Source: an uncultured Selenomonadales bacterium
GTDB lineage: Bacteria; Bacillota; Negativicutes; Selenomonadales; Selenomonadaceae
DNA: 46,852 bases
Direction of reading: 5' to 3'
Assembly (NCBI GenBank): GCA_947165295.1
Contig: CAMUZU010000016.1
Span: 1 to 46,852 of the forward strand
Shown here: positions 8,818 through 17,389 of the stretch, in pieces
Numbering within the stretch: position 1 is the first letter of the stretch
Layout: every line of letters begins with the position of its first letter
Notes under the pieces: generated by a model
Told to the model about the DNA's origin: nothing
The model's input: only the letters and a program-made list of their open reading frames with translations
The model's database searches: none
Position numbers and translations under genes: made by a program

Positions 8818-10551
8818 GTGAAGAAAATTTCGGAAGTGACGTTACTTGACGTCCTGCCCGAATCAATACTTCAAGACCCGAAACTCAAAGCGGCAGCCGA
8901 AGCACTCGACGCGCAAATTCGAGCGGTAACGTTGGCGACGCGTGAAGTTTTACATTTGCCGCGACTGGATGAATTGTCGGGCAACGTGCTTGATTTCCTC
9001 GCGGAACAGTTTCACCTTGATTTTTACGAGCCGCTGTATCTCACCGAAGACGAAAAGCGCAACTTGATTCGTGAAAGTATTGCGTGGCACCGAATCAAGG
9101 GCACACCGGCAGCCGTCGAAAAAATTGCTCATGACGCCTTCCGCGACGCCGAAATTGTCGAGTGGTTTAACTACGGCGGCAAACCTTATCATTTCAAAAT
9201 TCGGTCACACGGCTACAAGCAGACGCCCGACGGTTTTGAGACGTATATCCGCATGATCAACGCGGCGAAAAATGTTCGTTCGTGGATTGATAATTTTGAA
9301 GTCGATTACTCGTCGCAGGTCGAAGCCGCACAAGCTTACGCGGGCACGGCGACGGGATTTATCGGGCTGAAAACTTTCGACATTGCGAAGCCGCACGACA
9401 TCAAAGGCACGATTTACGTCGGACAAACTCTCGGCGAATTCGGCGGCAAGCAAATTTCGTTGGCGCGACCGTTTATTTTCGACGGCAACCGACATCAATT
9501 TTACGCGGCTCAAGCGTTGACCAAAGGCGGCGGCTTAATCGTCAACGCCGACCTGCGCGACTTGCCGACGTACGAAAACATCATCGAAAGCCCGCTTGTC
9601 GAGTTGGCACTTGCCGACATTGCGCTTGCCCGTGACGGTCGCATAAAAATTCCCGTCGAAGTGTACGAACGTTATCAGCTTGCCGAATTGTTCACGGCGG
9701 CGGCTCATCATCTCGGCGGCAAGAAAGTTTACGACTTACATCGTCCCGAAAATCCCGTTGCGAAATTGTACGTCGGACAAATTCTTGAAAACATTGGTAT
9801 CAAGGCGATTTACCCGACGACGAAAAAATCAGCCGCGCAAATACTTCGCGTCGGCATCGGTCAAGTTCTCGGACGTACGGGCATAATTGAAATCAACACT
9901 TCAACGAAGCCGTCACTGGCGGACAACGAATTGTTCTTTGTTGAACGCCTTGAACTCAATCGAGGAATTGCAACGGCGAAATTTGGCAATGTCACGGTCG
10001 AACCGACAACGAAATTCAAAGACGCGCATTTGACGGGAATTCGCGTTGGTCAAGTTCTCGGTCGCACGGGCATAATCACAATCGGTAGCACAACTAAGCC
10101 GACGTGGACGGACGACGAATTGTTTTTTGCCGACCGTATTGACTTGAATCACGGGAACGCTACGGCGAAATTCGGCAGTGTGGTTATCGAGCCGACAACC
10201 AAAATCAAAGACGCGCATTTGATGAAAAATCACGTCGGTCATGCGGCGGCGAAATTCGGCAATGTCACCGTCAAGGCAATGAACCGAATCGACGACACGG
10301 GCTTGACGAAAACGCACGTCGGGCAAGTTTTGGGACGCACGGGCATAATCACAATCGGCAGCTCAACGAAGCCGTCACTGGCGGACAATGAGCTGTTTTT
10401 TGTTGAACGCATAGATTTAAATCACGGTCACGCGACGGCAAAATTCGGTAACGTCACGGTCGAACCGACCAACCGAATCAAAGACGCACACTTGACGACA
10501 ATTCACGTCGGCAGCGGCATTGTTCGCGCAGGCGAAATTTCAATTACGTAG
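8818..10551 (+). CDS. I: Tail protein I (P2 gpI family) with repeat-rich C-terminal extension
   Basis: A 577-residue protein started by GTG after AAAGGAGG. Roughly residues 5-190 match phage tail protein I, a baseplate component; the PLYLTEDEKRNLIRESIAWH segment followed by KGTPAAVEKI is characteristic. P2 gpI is only about 180 residues long. Here the C-terminal two thirds is a repeat region: VGQVLGRTGI recurs at about residues 348, 410 and 501, each followed by an ELFFVERIDLN-type and an ATAKFGNVTVEPT-type segment, giving diverged units of about 65-90 residues. The repeats probably form a beta-rich extension that could hold fibres or bind the cell surface. It is followed closely by the fibre gene. 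Confidence 0.87.
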   Translation: MKKISEVTLLDVLPESILQDPKLKAAAEALDAQIRAVTLATREVLHLPRLDELSGNVLDFLAEQFHLDFYEPLYLTEDEKRNLIRESIAWHRIKGTPAAVEKIAHDAFRDAEIVEWFNYGGKPYHFKIRSHGYKQTPDGFETYIRMINAAKNVRSWIDNFEVDYSSQVEAAQAYAGTATGFIGLKTFDIAKPHDIKGTIYVGQTLGEFGGKQISLARPFIFDGNRHQFYAAQALTKGGGLIVNADLRDLPTYENIIESPLVELALADIALARDGRIKIPVEVYERYQLAELFTAAAHHLGGKKVYDLHRPENPVAKLYVGQILENIGIKAIYPTTKKSAAQILRVGIGQVLGRTGIIEINTSTKPSLADNELFFVERLELNRGIATAKFGNVTVEPTTKFKDAHLTGIRVGQVLGRTGIITIGSTTKPTWTDDELFFADRIDLNHGNATAKFGSVVIEPTTKIKDAHLMKNHVGHAAAKFGNVTVKAMNRIDDTGLTKTHVGQVLGRTGIITIGSSTKPSLADNELFFVERIDLNHGHATAKFGNVTVEPTNRIKDAHLTTIHVGSGIVRAGEISIT

Positions 10552-10564
10552 GAGGTAAAACCCC

Positions 10565-11920
10565 ATGGCAGACACTGCACAGCAAATAGCAACACTAATC
10601 GAGGGCATGAATTTGACCGACGAGCAGATCACGTTGCTGACTCAAAACTTGGCGACGCTCAAGCAGAATTCGTTGAACGAACTCGACGACGCCGTTGCCA
10701 AAGCGAAGGAAGGCACACGGCTCACCCGAAGCGGCTTTGCGCTCATGGGCAAGGCGATTGCGGGCAAAGAACTGCATTACACTCGCGTTGTTTTGGGCGA
10801 CGCGACGGTCAACGGGCAGATGATTTTGCCGACCGAAGATGAAGCGTACGAGTACACCGACTTGCTCAATCCGCGCATGTCCGTGCCGATGAGCGATGTG
10901 CAATTTACGGGCGGCGGTACCGTCATGGTCAAGTGTCAACTCAAAAATGCTGACGTGACGGAAGGCTTTCACATTGCCGAAATTGGTTTGTTCGCCGTCG
11001 ACCCCGACACAGGCGAAGAAGTTTTGTACTGCTATCGAAACTCCGGCATTGCAAGCGATTACATGCCCGCGAGTGGCGGCTCCGTCGTTTGGGACGTGAC
11101 GTTGTCGATTATCACCGTTGTCGACAAAGCGACGAATATCACCGCCGTTATCGACGCGAACCTTGCGTATCTGTCGCAAGCCGAATTTACGTCGCACGTC
11201 AACAGCACGAATCCGCATCCGAACATTCCGCAAGTCAGCACGCCGCTTGAAATCGCGTCGGCAATTTGGGCGGTCAACGAAGACAGCCAACTTCACCCGA
11301 TGACAATAGACAATCTTTCGCGGCAAATTCTCGGTGGCGACGCGTCCGATATTCCGAAAATGAATTCACGATTGACGCAAGCCGAAATTAACCTGTCGAA
11401 CTTGTATCTGCAACTCAACGCCGAATCAGACTTGGGACTTCACGCCAACTTGATGCTGATTGAAGACTTCGAGTCGAACGCTTGTTGCGACCTGTACGAG
11501 TGCAAAGTTATCACGGCGGTGGCGGGCATCAACAACATTCAGCTCGAAAACGACAACGGGATTTTGGCGGGCAGTTGGTACACAATCACCGACGGCGCAC
11601 AATCCGAATATGTTCAAGTTCGCTCCGTCGTCAGAAACGGCGACGCGTATGTTGCGCTTCTTGAAAGTCAGCTGGTGAACACTTACGACTTGGCTCGAAC
11701 AAAATTCATTCGGACTAGTACGCTGATTGCGGAAAAGTCGGCTCAAGGCGCGGGCGACATTCGCGGCGTCAACTTGAAATTCGATCTTGTGTGGCAAGGC
11801 ACGGGCGGAAACGTCGCGTCCACTTTGGCACTCGAAACTTCGCAGACAAATTCGGCTGATTTCACCGTCAGCGGCGACGGCTCCTTTACCGCCGACGGAT
11901 TTTTTACAATCACCGCTTAA
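10565..11920 (+). CDS. Phage tail-collar fibre protein (DUF3751 N-terminus)
   Basis: A 451-residue protein with AGGAGG before ATG. Residues about 50-200 resemble the DUF3751 phage tail-collar fibre domain of gpH-type fibres (GFALMGKAIAGKELHYTRVV, then FHIAEIGLFAVDP). It directly follows gene I, as H does in P2. The C-terminal third (about residues 290-451) is beta-rich with no recognised domain. It probably attaches the receptor-binding proteins to the baseplate. No separate fibre assembly chaperone was recognised nearby. Confidence 0.85.
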   Translation: MADTAQQIATLIEGMNLTDEQITLLTQNLATLKQNSLNELDDAVAKAKEGTRLTRSGFALMGKAIAGKELHYTRVVLGDATVNGQMILPTEDEAYEYTDLLNPRMSVPMSDVQFTGGGTVMVKCQLKNADVTEGFHIAEIGLFAVDPDTGEEVLYCYRNSGIASDYMPASGGSVVWDVTLSIITVVDKATNITAVIDANLAYLSQAEFTSHVNSTNPHPNIPQVSTPLEIASAIWAVNEDSQLHPMTIDNLSRQILGGDASDIPKMNSRLTQAEINLSNLYLQLNAESDLGLHANLMLIEDFESNACCDLYECKVITAVAGINNIQLENDNGILAGSWYTITDGAQSEYVQVRSVVRNGDAYVALLESQLVNTYDLARTKFIRTSTLIAEKSAQGAGDIRGVNLKFDLVWQGTGGNVASTLALETSQTNSADFTVSGDGSFTADGFFTITA

Positions 11921-11935
11921 ACGGAGGTACACATC

Positions 11936-13924
11936 ATGGCATTTGTAGTTAAAGATTACGGCAGCGGCAAACTCGGCAACGTTACAAGCGTTTCGACGAC
12001 CGTGAACAGCTACGCACGAGTCACCGCCGCCACTGCTACGACCGTCACAATCAACACGACGACGCAAATCACGGGCGACGCGACCTTTACGGCGGGCGCG
12101 AAAGTTTTGCTTCACGTGGCGGCAACGACTTCAAGCAGTTACAAGACGTATCTCGGCTGTTACCTGCTCACGACAATCACGAACGTTGCTGAAAACGTGC
12201 TCACCGTCGAAGACAACTTCACGAAAGTGTTGCCGTCAAGCGAATTCAGCCGTTACTACGTGCAGGCGATTGCCGTCGCCGAATACCGAAACTTGACGCT
12301 CAACAGCGGCAACATCATCACACCGCCCGTGTTCAGCGCGTCAAGTTACATCGGCGGCGTCGTGGCGATTATGTGTTCGGGCACGTTGACTTTCAACGGC
12401 GGACATATCAGCTTGAGCGACCGTGGCATTCCCGTGGCGTCGAAAACTCTTCGCCCGACGACCAACAACGACGTTATCAAGGACACCGAAAACTACGCGG
12501 GCTGGGAAAACTCCGACACGCACATTCACTTCATGCTCAACGCGGGCGACGGCGCGGCTTTTATCGTCGCAAAATCAATGGTTTGCAACGGTACCGCGTC
12601 CCGCATCGGCAACGTGTCGACTTACGGCGTCCAATTTTATCGCGGCGATTCGGCAACGTCGGTGACTTACAACGAGTCGGCTCCGTCGAACGTCACCAAC
12701 GTCGGCGGCTCGACGATTTTGATTGCGGCTGAAACGATTACAAACTTCACGCCTCGGCTGATTGCCAAATACCGCAGTTCGACGTTGGCGGCAGGTCAAG
12801 GCATTTGCCGTTGCTATATCGCGTCCGAAACGAAACTTCGCAACGACGAAGGTTTGTACGCCTACGACTGCATTTCCAATCCGCGCCGTTTAGTTCAGAA
12901 AATCAACTTCCGTGGCTTCGGCAACGGTTCGGCGGGCGACGTGACCAATTACACGGGACAGCTCAACAACTACGCGACGATTACCGCCATCAGCGGGCGA
13001 AAAATCACGTACAAAAATCAGACGACGGCGGGACTTGCTCAAATTGCGGCGGGCGCGCTCGTTATGATTCATTGGAACCATAAGAACGGTACAACGGTCG
13101 CCGACGCGGGCAGATTTATTTTGGCGAACGTGCTGAGCAACAACGGCAGCCAACTTACGATTGACGCCGACTTACCGAGTATTTCGGTGTCGAGTTACGC
13201 CGCGCAGATCATCAGCATTCCGCAATGCAACAACTTCACGCTGGCGACGACGAACGCCGCGACTGCCGCATTCGACGGAGCACAGGGCGGCATGTGCGCC
13301 ATTGCCGTCAAAAACAACTGCAACTTGTCGAGCGGCATTATCGACGTTAAAGCTAAGGGCGGCGGTGCGGCTTATGCCCGTAACGGACTCGGCGTTATCG
13401 GGAACGCGCAGGACGGCGACAAATTGCCGATTGGTCAAGGTCACGGCTCCGTGTTCATCCTTGCCCAAAACTTGACGATGAACACGAATACGAAAATCGG
13501 CAATGCAAATACCGGCAACAATATTCGTCCGTATCGAGGCAACAATACAAGTTATACGTTGGCACAACAAGGTTCGGGCGCGAACGGCGGTGTTGCACAA
13601 TACAACGGCGGCTACGGCGGCAACGGTGCATGTGTTGCGAGTGACATAAACGACGCCCGTCGTATGCAAGGCGCGCACATCTTCATTTTGGCGCAACAAA
13701 TCACGGGCTTTAATCAAAACGCAATCGGTACGAGCGGCGGTACAAACAACTTTGCCGGTTACGGTGACAACGGCTGGACGAAGCCGTCATATTTGTACGG
13801 CGGCTACAACGGCGGCGGCGGCGGCATTGACAGTCGATATGCGGGCGGCAGTGCAGGCTGGGCGTTCGTCTATTGCAACAACGCCGTCAGCCAAAGCACC
13901 GACAGCACAATTCGTCCGAACTGA
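11936..13924 (+). CDS. Probable receptor-binding tail protein with glycine-rich tip
   Basis: A 662-residue protein preceded by GGAGG. I do not recognise a named family. It contains two diverged copies of a block of about 150 residues (near residues 8-165 and 325-470); each holds an 'AGA-x-V-x-x-H' segment, later a '(N/D)-N-(L/F)-T-L' segment and then 'GG..AI'. The last 120 residues are very glycine- and asparagine-rich (GGYGGNG, GGYNGGGGG), like polyglycine tips of phage adhesins. With its place after the collar fibre gene this suggests a host-range determinant. Binding function is inferred, not shown. Confidence 0.75.
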   Translation: MAFVVKDYGSGKLGNVTSVSTTVNSYARVTAATATTVTINTTTQITGDATFTAGAKVLLHVAATTSSSYKTYLGCYLLTTITNVAENVLTVEDNFTKVLPSSEFSRYYVQAIAVAEYRNLTLNSGNIITPPVFSASSYIGGVVAIMCSGTLTFNGGHISLSDRGIPVASKTLRPTTNNDVIKDTENYAGWENSDTHIHFMLNAGDGAAFIVAKSMVCNGTASRIGNVSTYGVQFYRGDSATSVTYNESAPSNVTNVGGSTILIAAETITNFTPRLIAKYRSSTLAAGQGICRCYIASETKLRNDEGLYAYDCISNPRRLVQKINFRGFGNGSAGDVTNYTGQLNNYATITAISGRKITYKNQTTAGLAQIAAGALVMIHWNHKNGTTVADAGRFILANVLSNNGSQLTIDADLPSISVSSYAAQIISIPQCNNFTLATTNAATAAFDGAQGGMCAIAVKNNCNLSSGIIDVKAKGGGAAYARNGLGVIGNAQDGDKLPIGQGHGSVFILAQNLTMNTNTKIGNANTGNNIRPYRGNNTSYTLAQQGSGANGGVAQYNGGYGGNGACVASDINDARRMQGAHIFILAQQITGFNQNAIGTSGGTNNFAGYGDNGWTKPSYLYGGYNGGGGGIDSRYAGGSAGWAFVYCNNAVSQSTDSTIRPN

Positions 13925-13938
13925 AAACGCGTCGTCAC

Positions 13939-13970
13939 ACTTAAAGGAGGTGGTGCCTATCGACGATTGA
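13939..13970 (+). other. Orphan strong ribosome site with a five-codon ORF
   Basis: AAAGGAGGTG (13943-13952) leads into GTG CCT ATC GAC GAT TGA, a five-codon reading frame with no further coding sequence. It lies in the 144-base gap between the adhesin gene and the next gene. It may be a gene remnant or a translation-coupling leader. A stem CCGCT/AGCGG follows near 14011-14025. Confidence 0.35.
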
Positions 13971-14068
13971 CCTGCGTTCACAAAGCATTAAATGACAGTT
14001 CCTTTCGCTAAAGTAGCCGCTTGCCGAGCGGTGAAACCAAAAACTCAAAACAACTAAGGAGAACAACC

Positions 14069-14284
14069 ATGAGTTACACATTCATCACGAAGCCCGAAGC
14101 AACGATACGGGCGAAAATCACGGGCACCGACGGCTATGTCAGTGTCCAGGGCACGAATCCGACTTCGACGCCCGAAAACGCGAAGGCTCAAATTGACAAA
14201 ATTCTTGCGCTCACCGGCAGCCGCACGATCGACGTTTCGGGCATGACGCGCACACGCACGGAGGAGGTTGTCAGCAATGACTAA
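14069..14284 (+). CDS. Small phage protein, function unknown
   Basis: A 71-residue protein started by ATG with AAGGAG nine bases upstream; a longer reading from 14021 lacks a ribosome site. No recognised domain. Its last codons overlap the next gene, so the two are coupled. It heads a run of four small genes between the adhesin and a 497-residue structural protein. Confidence 0.75.
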   Translation: MSYTFITKPEATIRAKITGTDGYVSVQGTNPTSTPENAKAQIDKILALTGSRTIDVSGMTRTRTEEVVSND

Positions 14285-14543
14285 TTCGGCGACAATCACG
14301 CTCGGTTACACGGGCACCGACTTCACGCGCAAATACAAGTTCGAGAATTTGACTTCCGAACAGTGCGCCGGTCTCAAAGCCAAAGTTCTGGCACTCAACG
14401 CGTCCATTTCGGGCGGCACCGACGACGGCTTGAGCGACTTTTTCATCAGCGATGACTACGACGCGACCAAAGGTATCGGCACGTTCAGCGGTATCACGGC
14501 GGCGCAGTACGAAACCACAATCGTCACTGATATTCCCGTTTAA
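14277..14543 (+). CDS. Small phage protein, DUF2922/DUF1659-like context
   Basis: An 88-residue protein that overlaps the previous stop by 8 bases, with GGAGG nine bases before its ATG at 14277. It begins with a short beta-rich TITLGYTGTDF segment followed by a helix. I do not recognise the family firmly; small genes of this size next to DUF1659- and DUF2922-like genes are common in Bacillota genomes and phages. Function unknown. Confidence 0.72.
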   Translation: MTNSATITLGYTGTDFTRKYKFENLTSEQCAGLKAKVLALNASISGGTDDGLSDFFISDDYDATKGIGTFSGITAAQYETTIVTDIPV

Positions 14544-14558
14544 GGAGGCTCGACGACA

Positions 14559-15173
14559 ATGGCAAACAAACACAGCATGCTTATCACGTCGACGAATCCG
14601 AGCGGCAAGGTCGTCAGCAAGGCGATTCCCTGCGTCAATCCCGACGCCACACCGACGAAAATGCGGCAGTTTGCGACGGCTCTCAACGCGTTGTCCGAAA
14701 ACACACTTTCGCAGGTCGAACGCGTTGACCGTGTCACCGTCGCCGAAAACAAATTCACGTTGCCGTATCCGTCGGTAACAATCACTTGCGGTTCACAAAC
14801 GTGGACGGAAGCCGATTTCACCAAGTCGCAAAGCAACCAGACGTTGCGCATTTGGATTAACAGCGACGGCGTCACAAAAGCGGACGGCAAATACACGACG
14901 ACGATTCGTTTCAGCAACGGCAACCGCATTTCGCTTTTGGCGGACGACACTGAGCAAGGTCGGCTCACGGTCGATTACCGCGTCGAGTCAACCAACGGCA
15001 TGAATCCCGACGGCGACGGCATTTTGAAGTTGTCCGTGCCCGACGATTTCAAATATACCGATTACGAGTCTTACATCACGGTCGGCGTCGTTGACACGTT
15101 TGCTAATCGCGGCTACTCGATTGACGTTTACTTCACCGACGACGAAAACGACGGAGGGTTTAACAATGGCTGA
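14559..15173 (+). CDS. DUF1659-like protein with C-terminal extension
   Basis: A 204-residue protein with AAGGAGG upstream. Residues 1-62 look like the DUF1659 family (a short beta segment, then 'TKMRQFATALNALSENTLSQ' followed by VERVD). The remaining 140 residues are beta-rich and acidic (FTDDENDGG near the end) and have no recognised match. DUF1659 proteins are normally about 70 residues, so this is an extended form. It overlaps the next gene's start. Role unknown; the setting suggests a virion or tail-associated protein. Confidence 0.7.
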   Translation: MANKHSMLITSTNPSGKVVSKAIPCVNPDATPTKMRQFATALNALSENTLSQVERVDRVTVAENKFTLPYPSVTITCGSQTWTEADFTKSQSNQTLRIWINSDGVTKADGKYTTTIRFSNGNRISLLADDTEQGRLTVDYRVESTNGMNPDGDGILKLSVPDDFKYTDYESYITVGVVDTFANRGYSIDVYFTDDENDGGFNNG

Positions 15174-15408
15174 CACGACAAAACACATTCGAGAAATTAA
15201 ATTCGTCGCGGGCTTTACCGACGGTGACGACCGAACAATCAGCTATCCGACAACGAAAAGCACCGTGACGACGGCTGAAATGTCGGCATTGGCGCAGGCA
15301 TCGGCGACGGTTTTGGTCGGTGACAAAGCAGGCGCACCGTTCAAAGAAATTAAATCCGCGCAGATTGTAGATCAAACCGTCACTTACCTTGACTTGACGA
15401 CCGTGTAA
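15166..15408 (+). CDS. DUF2922-like small protein
   Basis: An 80-residue protein with GGAGG before ATG at 15166. It has the layout of DUF2922: an N-terminal strand (IREIKFVAGFTDGDDRTISY), a central helix after TTAEM, and a C-terminal strand pair (IVDQTVTYLDL). DUF2922 genes are usually paired with DUF1659 genes, as here. No function is known for the family. Confidence 0.72.
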   Translation: MADTTKHIREIKFVAGFTDGDDRTISYPTTKSTVTTAEMSALAQASATVLVGDKAGAPFKEIKSAQIVDQTVTYLDLTTV

Positions 15409-15458
15409 TTCGGTCACCGTTCAGGGCAAGCGACTATTTTACCGAAAGGAACATCAAC

Positions 15459-16952
15459 ATGCTTACATTTAACACAATGCGATTCGGTACCGACGTTTTT
15501 TCGACGGACAAACAGGCTTTGCTCGTCACGAAAAAAGCACTCGATACGAACGGTCAAACCGCCGTTGAAGGCTTCACAATCACGGGCACACAGCCGACGG
15601 GCACTAATCGACGTTTCCTGTTCAAGGTTGACGATAAAGTCTACAAGTTTTCGGGACAAAACGTCGTCGAATACACGGGCGCGATTGACGCCGCCGGAGT
15701 TTTGGCTTCGGGCAACACGGCATCCGAGGTTACCGCCGTTACGAATATTCCCGCGTGGGTCGGCAAAAAGATTTATCCGATTATCGCGCTTGAGGCGGCA
15801 AGCGGCGCGGTTGCCATGCCGACGGCAAAAATGTCGCTCAAGGTTCGCAGTGCAACCGACGTGTATGAAAACGTCACCGAAAGTGCCGAGTACGAACTTG
15901 CCGCCGCAGGTGGCGCGACGCCGCGAATTGTCGAAGTCAGCGCGAAAACGACTTGTACCGGTCAAGGCAGCGTCAAGGTCGAAGTTCGCATTCGCAACAG
16001 AAACGAACAGTCAGCTTCCAACGAAGGCGAAAACAATACCGGCGGTGACGTGTGGTCGGAGTACATGCCGTTGACCGCCGCCAAAGACCGGGACGCCGAC
16101 GCCGTGCAATTCCGCATGACATATCGCGTTACGACGTTAAGCGGTGCCGATACCGCGAAGGTCAATTCGATTGTCGTTAAAAGCACCATGGGTGCCGCCG
16201 CAGTTTCGGGCGACACGGCTGAACTTTACAGCATCATCACGGATTATGAGCACACTTTGGGCACATGCGCGGTATCCATTCGTCACGATCGTTTGATTGA
16301 CTCGAAAATCGGCGCGTACGTCAACTTCATGCAACCGCCGAAAAAGCGCAAGTTGTTGCCGATTGGCGTCGCGACGGGCGCAAGCCAACAGCTCATGCTT
16401 GGCGTTGACGGCGTCAAAGACACGGGCATTAATCAGGCGACGTTGAAGATTTTCGCCGACGGCAAGGCGATTACGGGCTTCAGCTACAACACCGAAGTCA
16501 GCGAAGTCACCGTTACCGCGACGGTGGGCGCGGCTATTACCGCAAGTTACGAATACGGACATCAGCAGGAAGTTTGGCGCGAAATGGCGATTGACGTTAA
16601 TCAGCAACCGTACAACGACGGCACGTATTTGACGCGTTTTACTTACACCTTGCCCGACGACGAAGTTGACGGTCAAACCGTCTCGAACGTCCGAATTCAG
16701 CTTTATCGTCCGTCAGGTACCGTTGAAGCCGAAAGTCTCGGCGTCGCCAGCGGACTCGTTCAGCAATTTGTTTTGAGTCACGCCGCCAAAGCCGAAACTG
16801 TTCAGTGCAACGCCGATTTCAGCTATGATGCCGATTCGCAAATCATTACGTGCGTCGCTCCGAAAGACACCGAAATTGTCGCGAAGTACGACTGGGTTGG
16901 CGAAAATCCGACAATTCGTCAGTGGTCGGCAGGTTGGGCACCGAACGTGTAA
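15459..16952 (+). CDS. Phage structural protein, function unknown
   Basis: A 497-residue protein, ATG preceded by AAAGGAA. It is rich in Thr, Val and Ala, with predicted beta strands throughout and no membrane segment. No family recognised. Its length, composition and location in the late region suggest a virion or fibre component. It ends just before a forward promoter at 16971 and an apparent small transcription unit. Confidence 0.75.
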   Translation: MLTFNTMRFGTDVFSTDKQALLVTKKALDTNGQTAVEGFTITGTQPTGTNRRFLFKVDDKVYKFSGQNVVEYTGAIDAAGVLASGNTASEVTAVTNIPAWVGKKIYPIIALEAASGAVAMPTAKMSLKVRSATDVYENVTESAEYELAAAGGATPRIVEVSAKTTCTGQGSVKVEVRIRNRNEQSASNEGENNTGGDVWSEYMPLTAAKDRDADAVQFRMTYRVTTLSGADTAKVNSIVVKSTMGAAAVSGDTAELYSIITDYEHTLGTCAVSIRHDRLIDSKIGAYVNFMQPPKKRKLLPIGVATGASQQLMLGVDGVKDTGINQATLKIFADGKAITGFSYNTEVSEVTVTATVGAAITASYEYGHQQEVWREMAIDVNQQPYNDGTYLTRFTYTLPDDEVDGQTVSNVRIQLYRPSGTVEAESLGVASGLVQQFVLSHAAKAETVQCNADFSYDADSQIITCVAPKDTEIVAKYDWVGENPTIRQWSAGWAPNV

Positions 16953-16970
16953 ATTTAAAACCGCCCGCGC

Positions 16971-16999
16971 TTGACGTTACAAACACAGACGGCTATTAT
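16971..16999 (+). promoter_or_regulatory. Strong sigma70-type promoter in the late region
   Basis: TTGACG (16971-16976), a 17-base spacer, then TATTAT (16994-16999). It lies 18 bases past the stop of the preceding gene. The next gene starts nearly 200 bases away, beyond two terminators. Confidence 0.7.
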
Positions 17000-17005
17000 T
17001 TGGGC

Positions 17006-17144
17006 GAACGACGTCCCTCGTAATGGATTTTGTGATTCAATGTTTAAACCATAGACGCTACATCTTCTTCAGAGCGGAGAGCACTGCACACGCTGTTTTT
17101 GGTACATCAAATTGCCGTCGCGTTTGACATGTGGCGGTTTTTTT
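17006..17144 (+). ncRNA. Candidate small RNA
   Basis: Between the promoter at 16971-16999 and the terminator at 17114-17144 there is no open reading frame with a ribosome site. The predicted transcript is about 140 nucleotides. A short 5' hairpin (ACGA/TCGT) is possible at about 17009-17022. No known RNA family was recognised. The role is unknown; expression is inferred only from the promoter-terminator arrangement. Confidence 0.4.
17114..17144 (+). terminator. Intrinsic terminator 1
   Basis: Stem CCGTCGC/GTGGCGG (17115-17121 with 17131-17137, two wobble pairs), loop of 9 bases, followed by seven T. Confidence 0.6.
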
Positions 17145-17159
17145 GATTGCAATAACTTC

Positions 17160-17179
17160 ACGCCTTTGGGCGTTTTTTT
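17160..17179 (+). terminator. Intrinsic terminator 2
   Basis: Stem ACGCC/GGCGT with a 4-base loop, followed by seven T, 15 bases before the next start codon. Two terminators in tandem isolate the upstream unit, so the next gene must use read-through or an unseen promoter. Confidence 0.6.
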
Positions 17180-17194
17180 ATTGGAGGAATCACC

Positions 17195-17380
17195 ATGTCG
17201 AAAATTTTTCACACACCGTTGACGCCCGAACAACTCAAGGCGTCACAAACAATTTCCGACGCAAAAATTCGTCAGGCGCAGGACAACTTGTTTATGTACC
17301 TTCTAAATCGCGTCGCTGAACTCGAATCAAAACTTAACCAGCAAAACGACGGGAAACTTCACATCCACAACATCAAATGA
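17195..17380 (+). CDS. Small helical phage protein, function unknown
   Basis: A 61-residue protein with GGAGG before ATG. It is predicted all-helical, with a short coiled coil in the middle (LLNRVAELESKLNQQ). No family recognised. It is nine bases upstream of the larger coiled-coil protein and may assemble with it. Confidence 0.7.
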   Translation: MSKIFHTPLTPEQLKASQTISDAKIRQAQDNLFMYLLNRVAELESKLNQQNDGKLHIHNIK

Positions 17381-17389
17381 GGTCGCGCC

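Noticed and set aside
13967..13994. Promoter TTGACC-16-TAAATG before the small structural genes
   Set aside because: Poor -10 box and short spacer; not strong enough to list.
16953..17194. tRNA or known RNA family in the 242-base gap
   Set aside because: No cloverleaf could be folded by eye and no known family motif was found; only a generic small-RNA candidate is kept.
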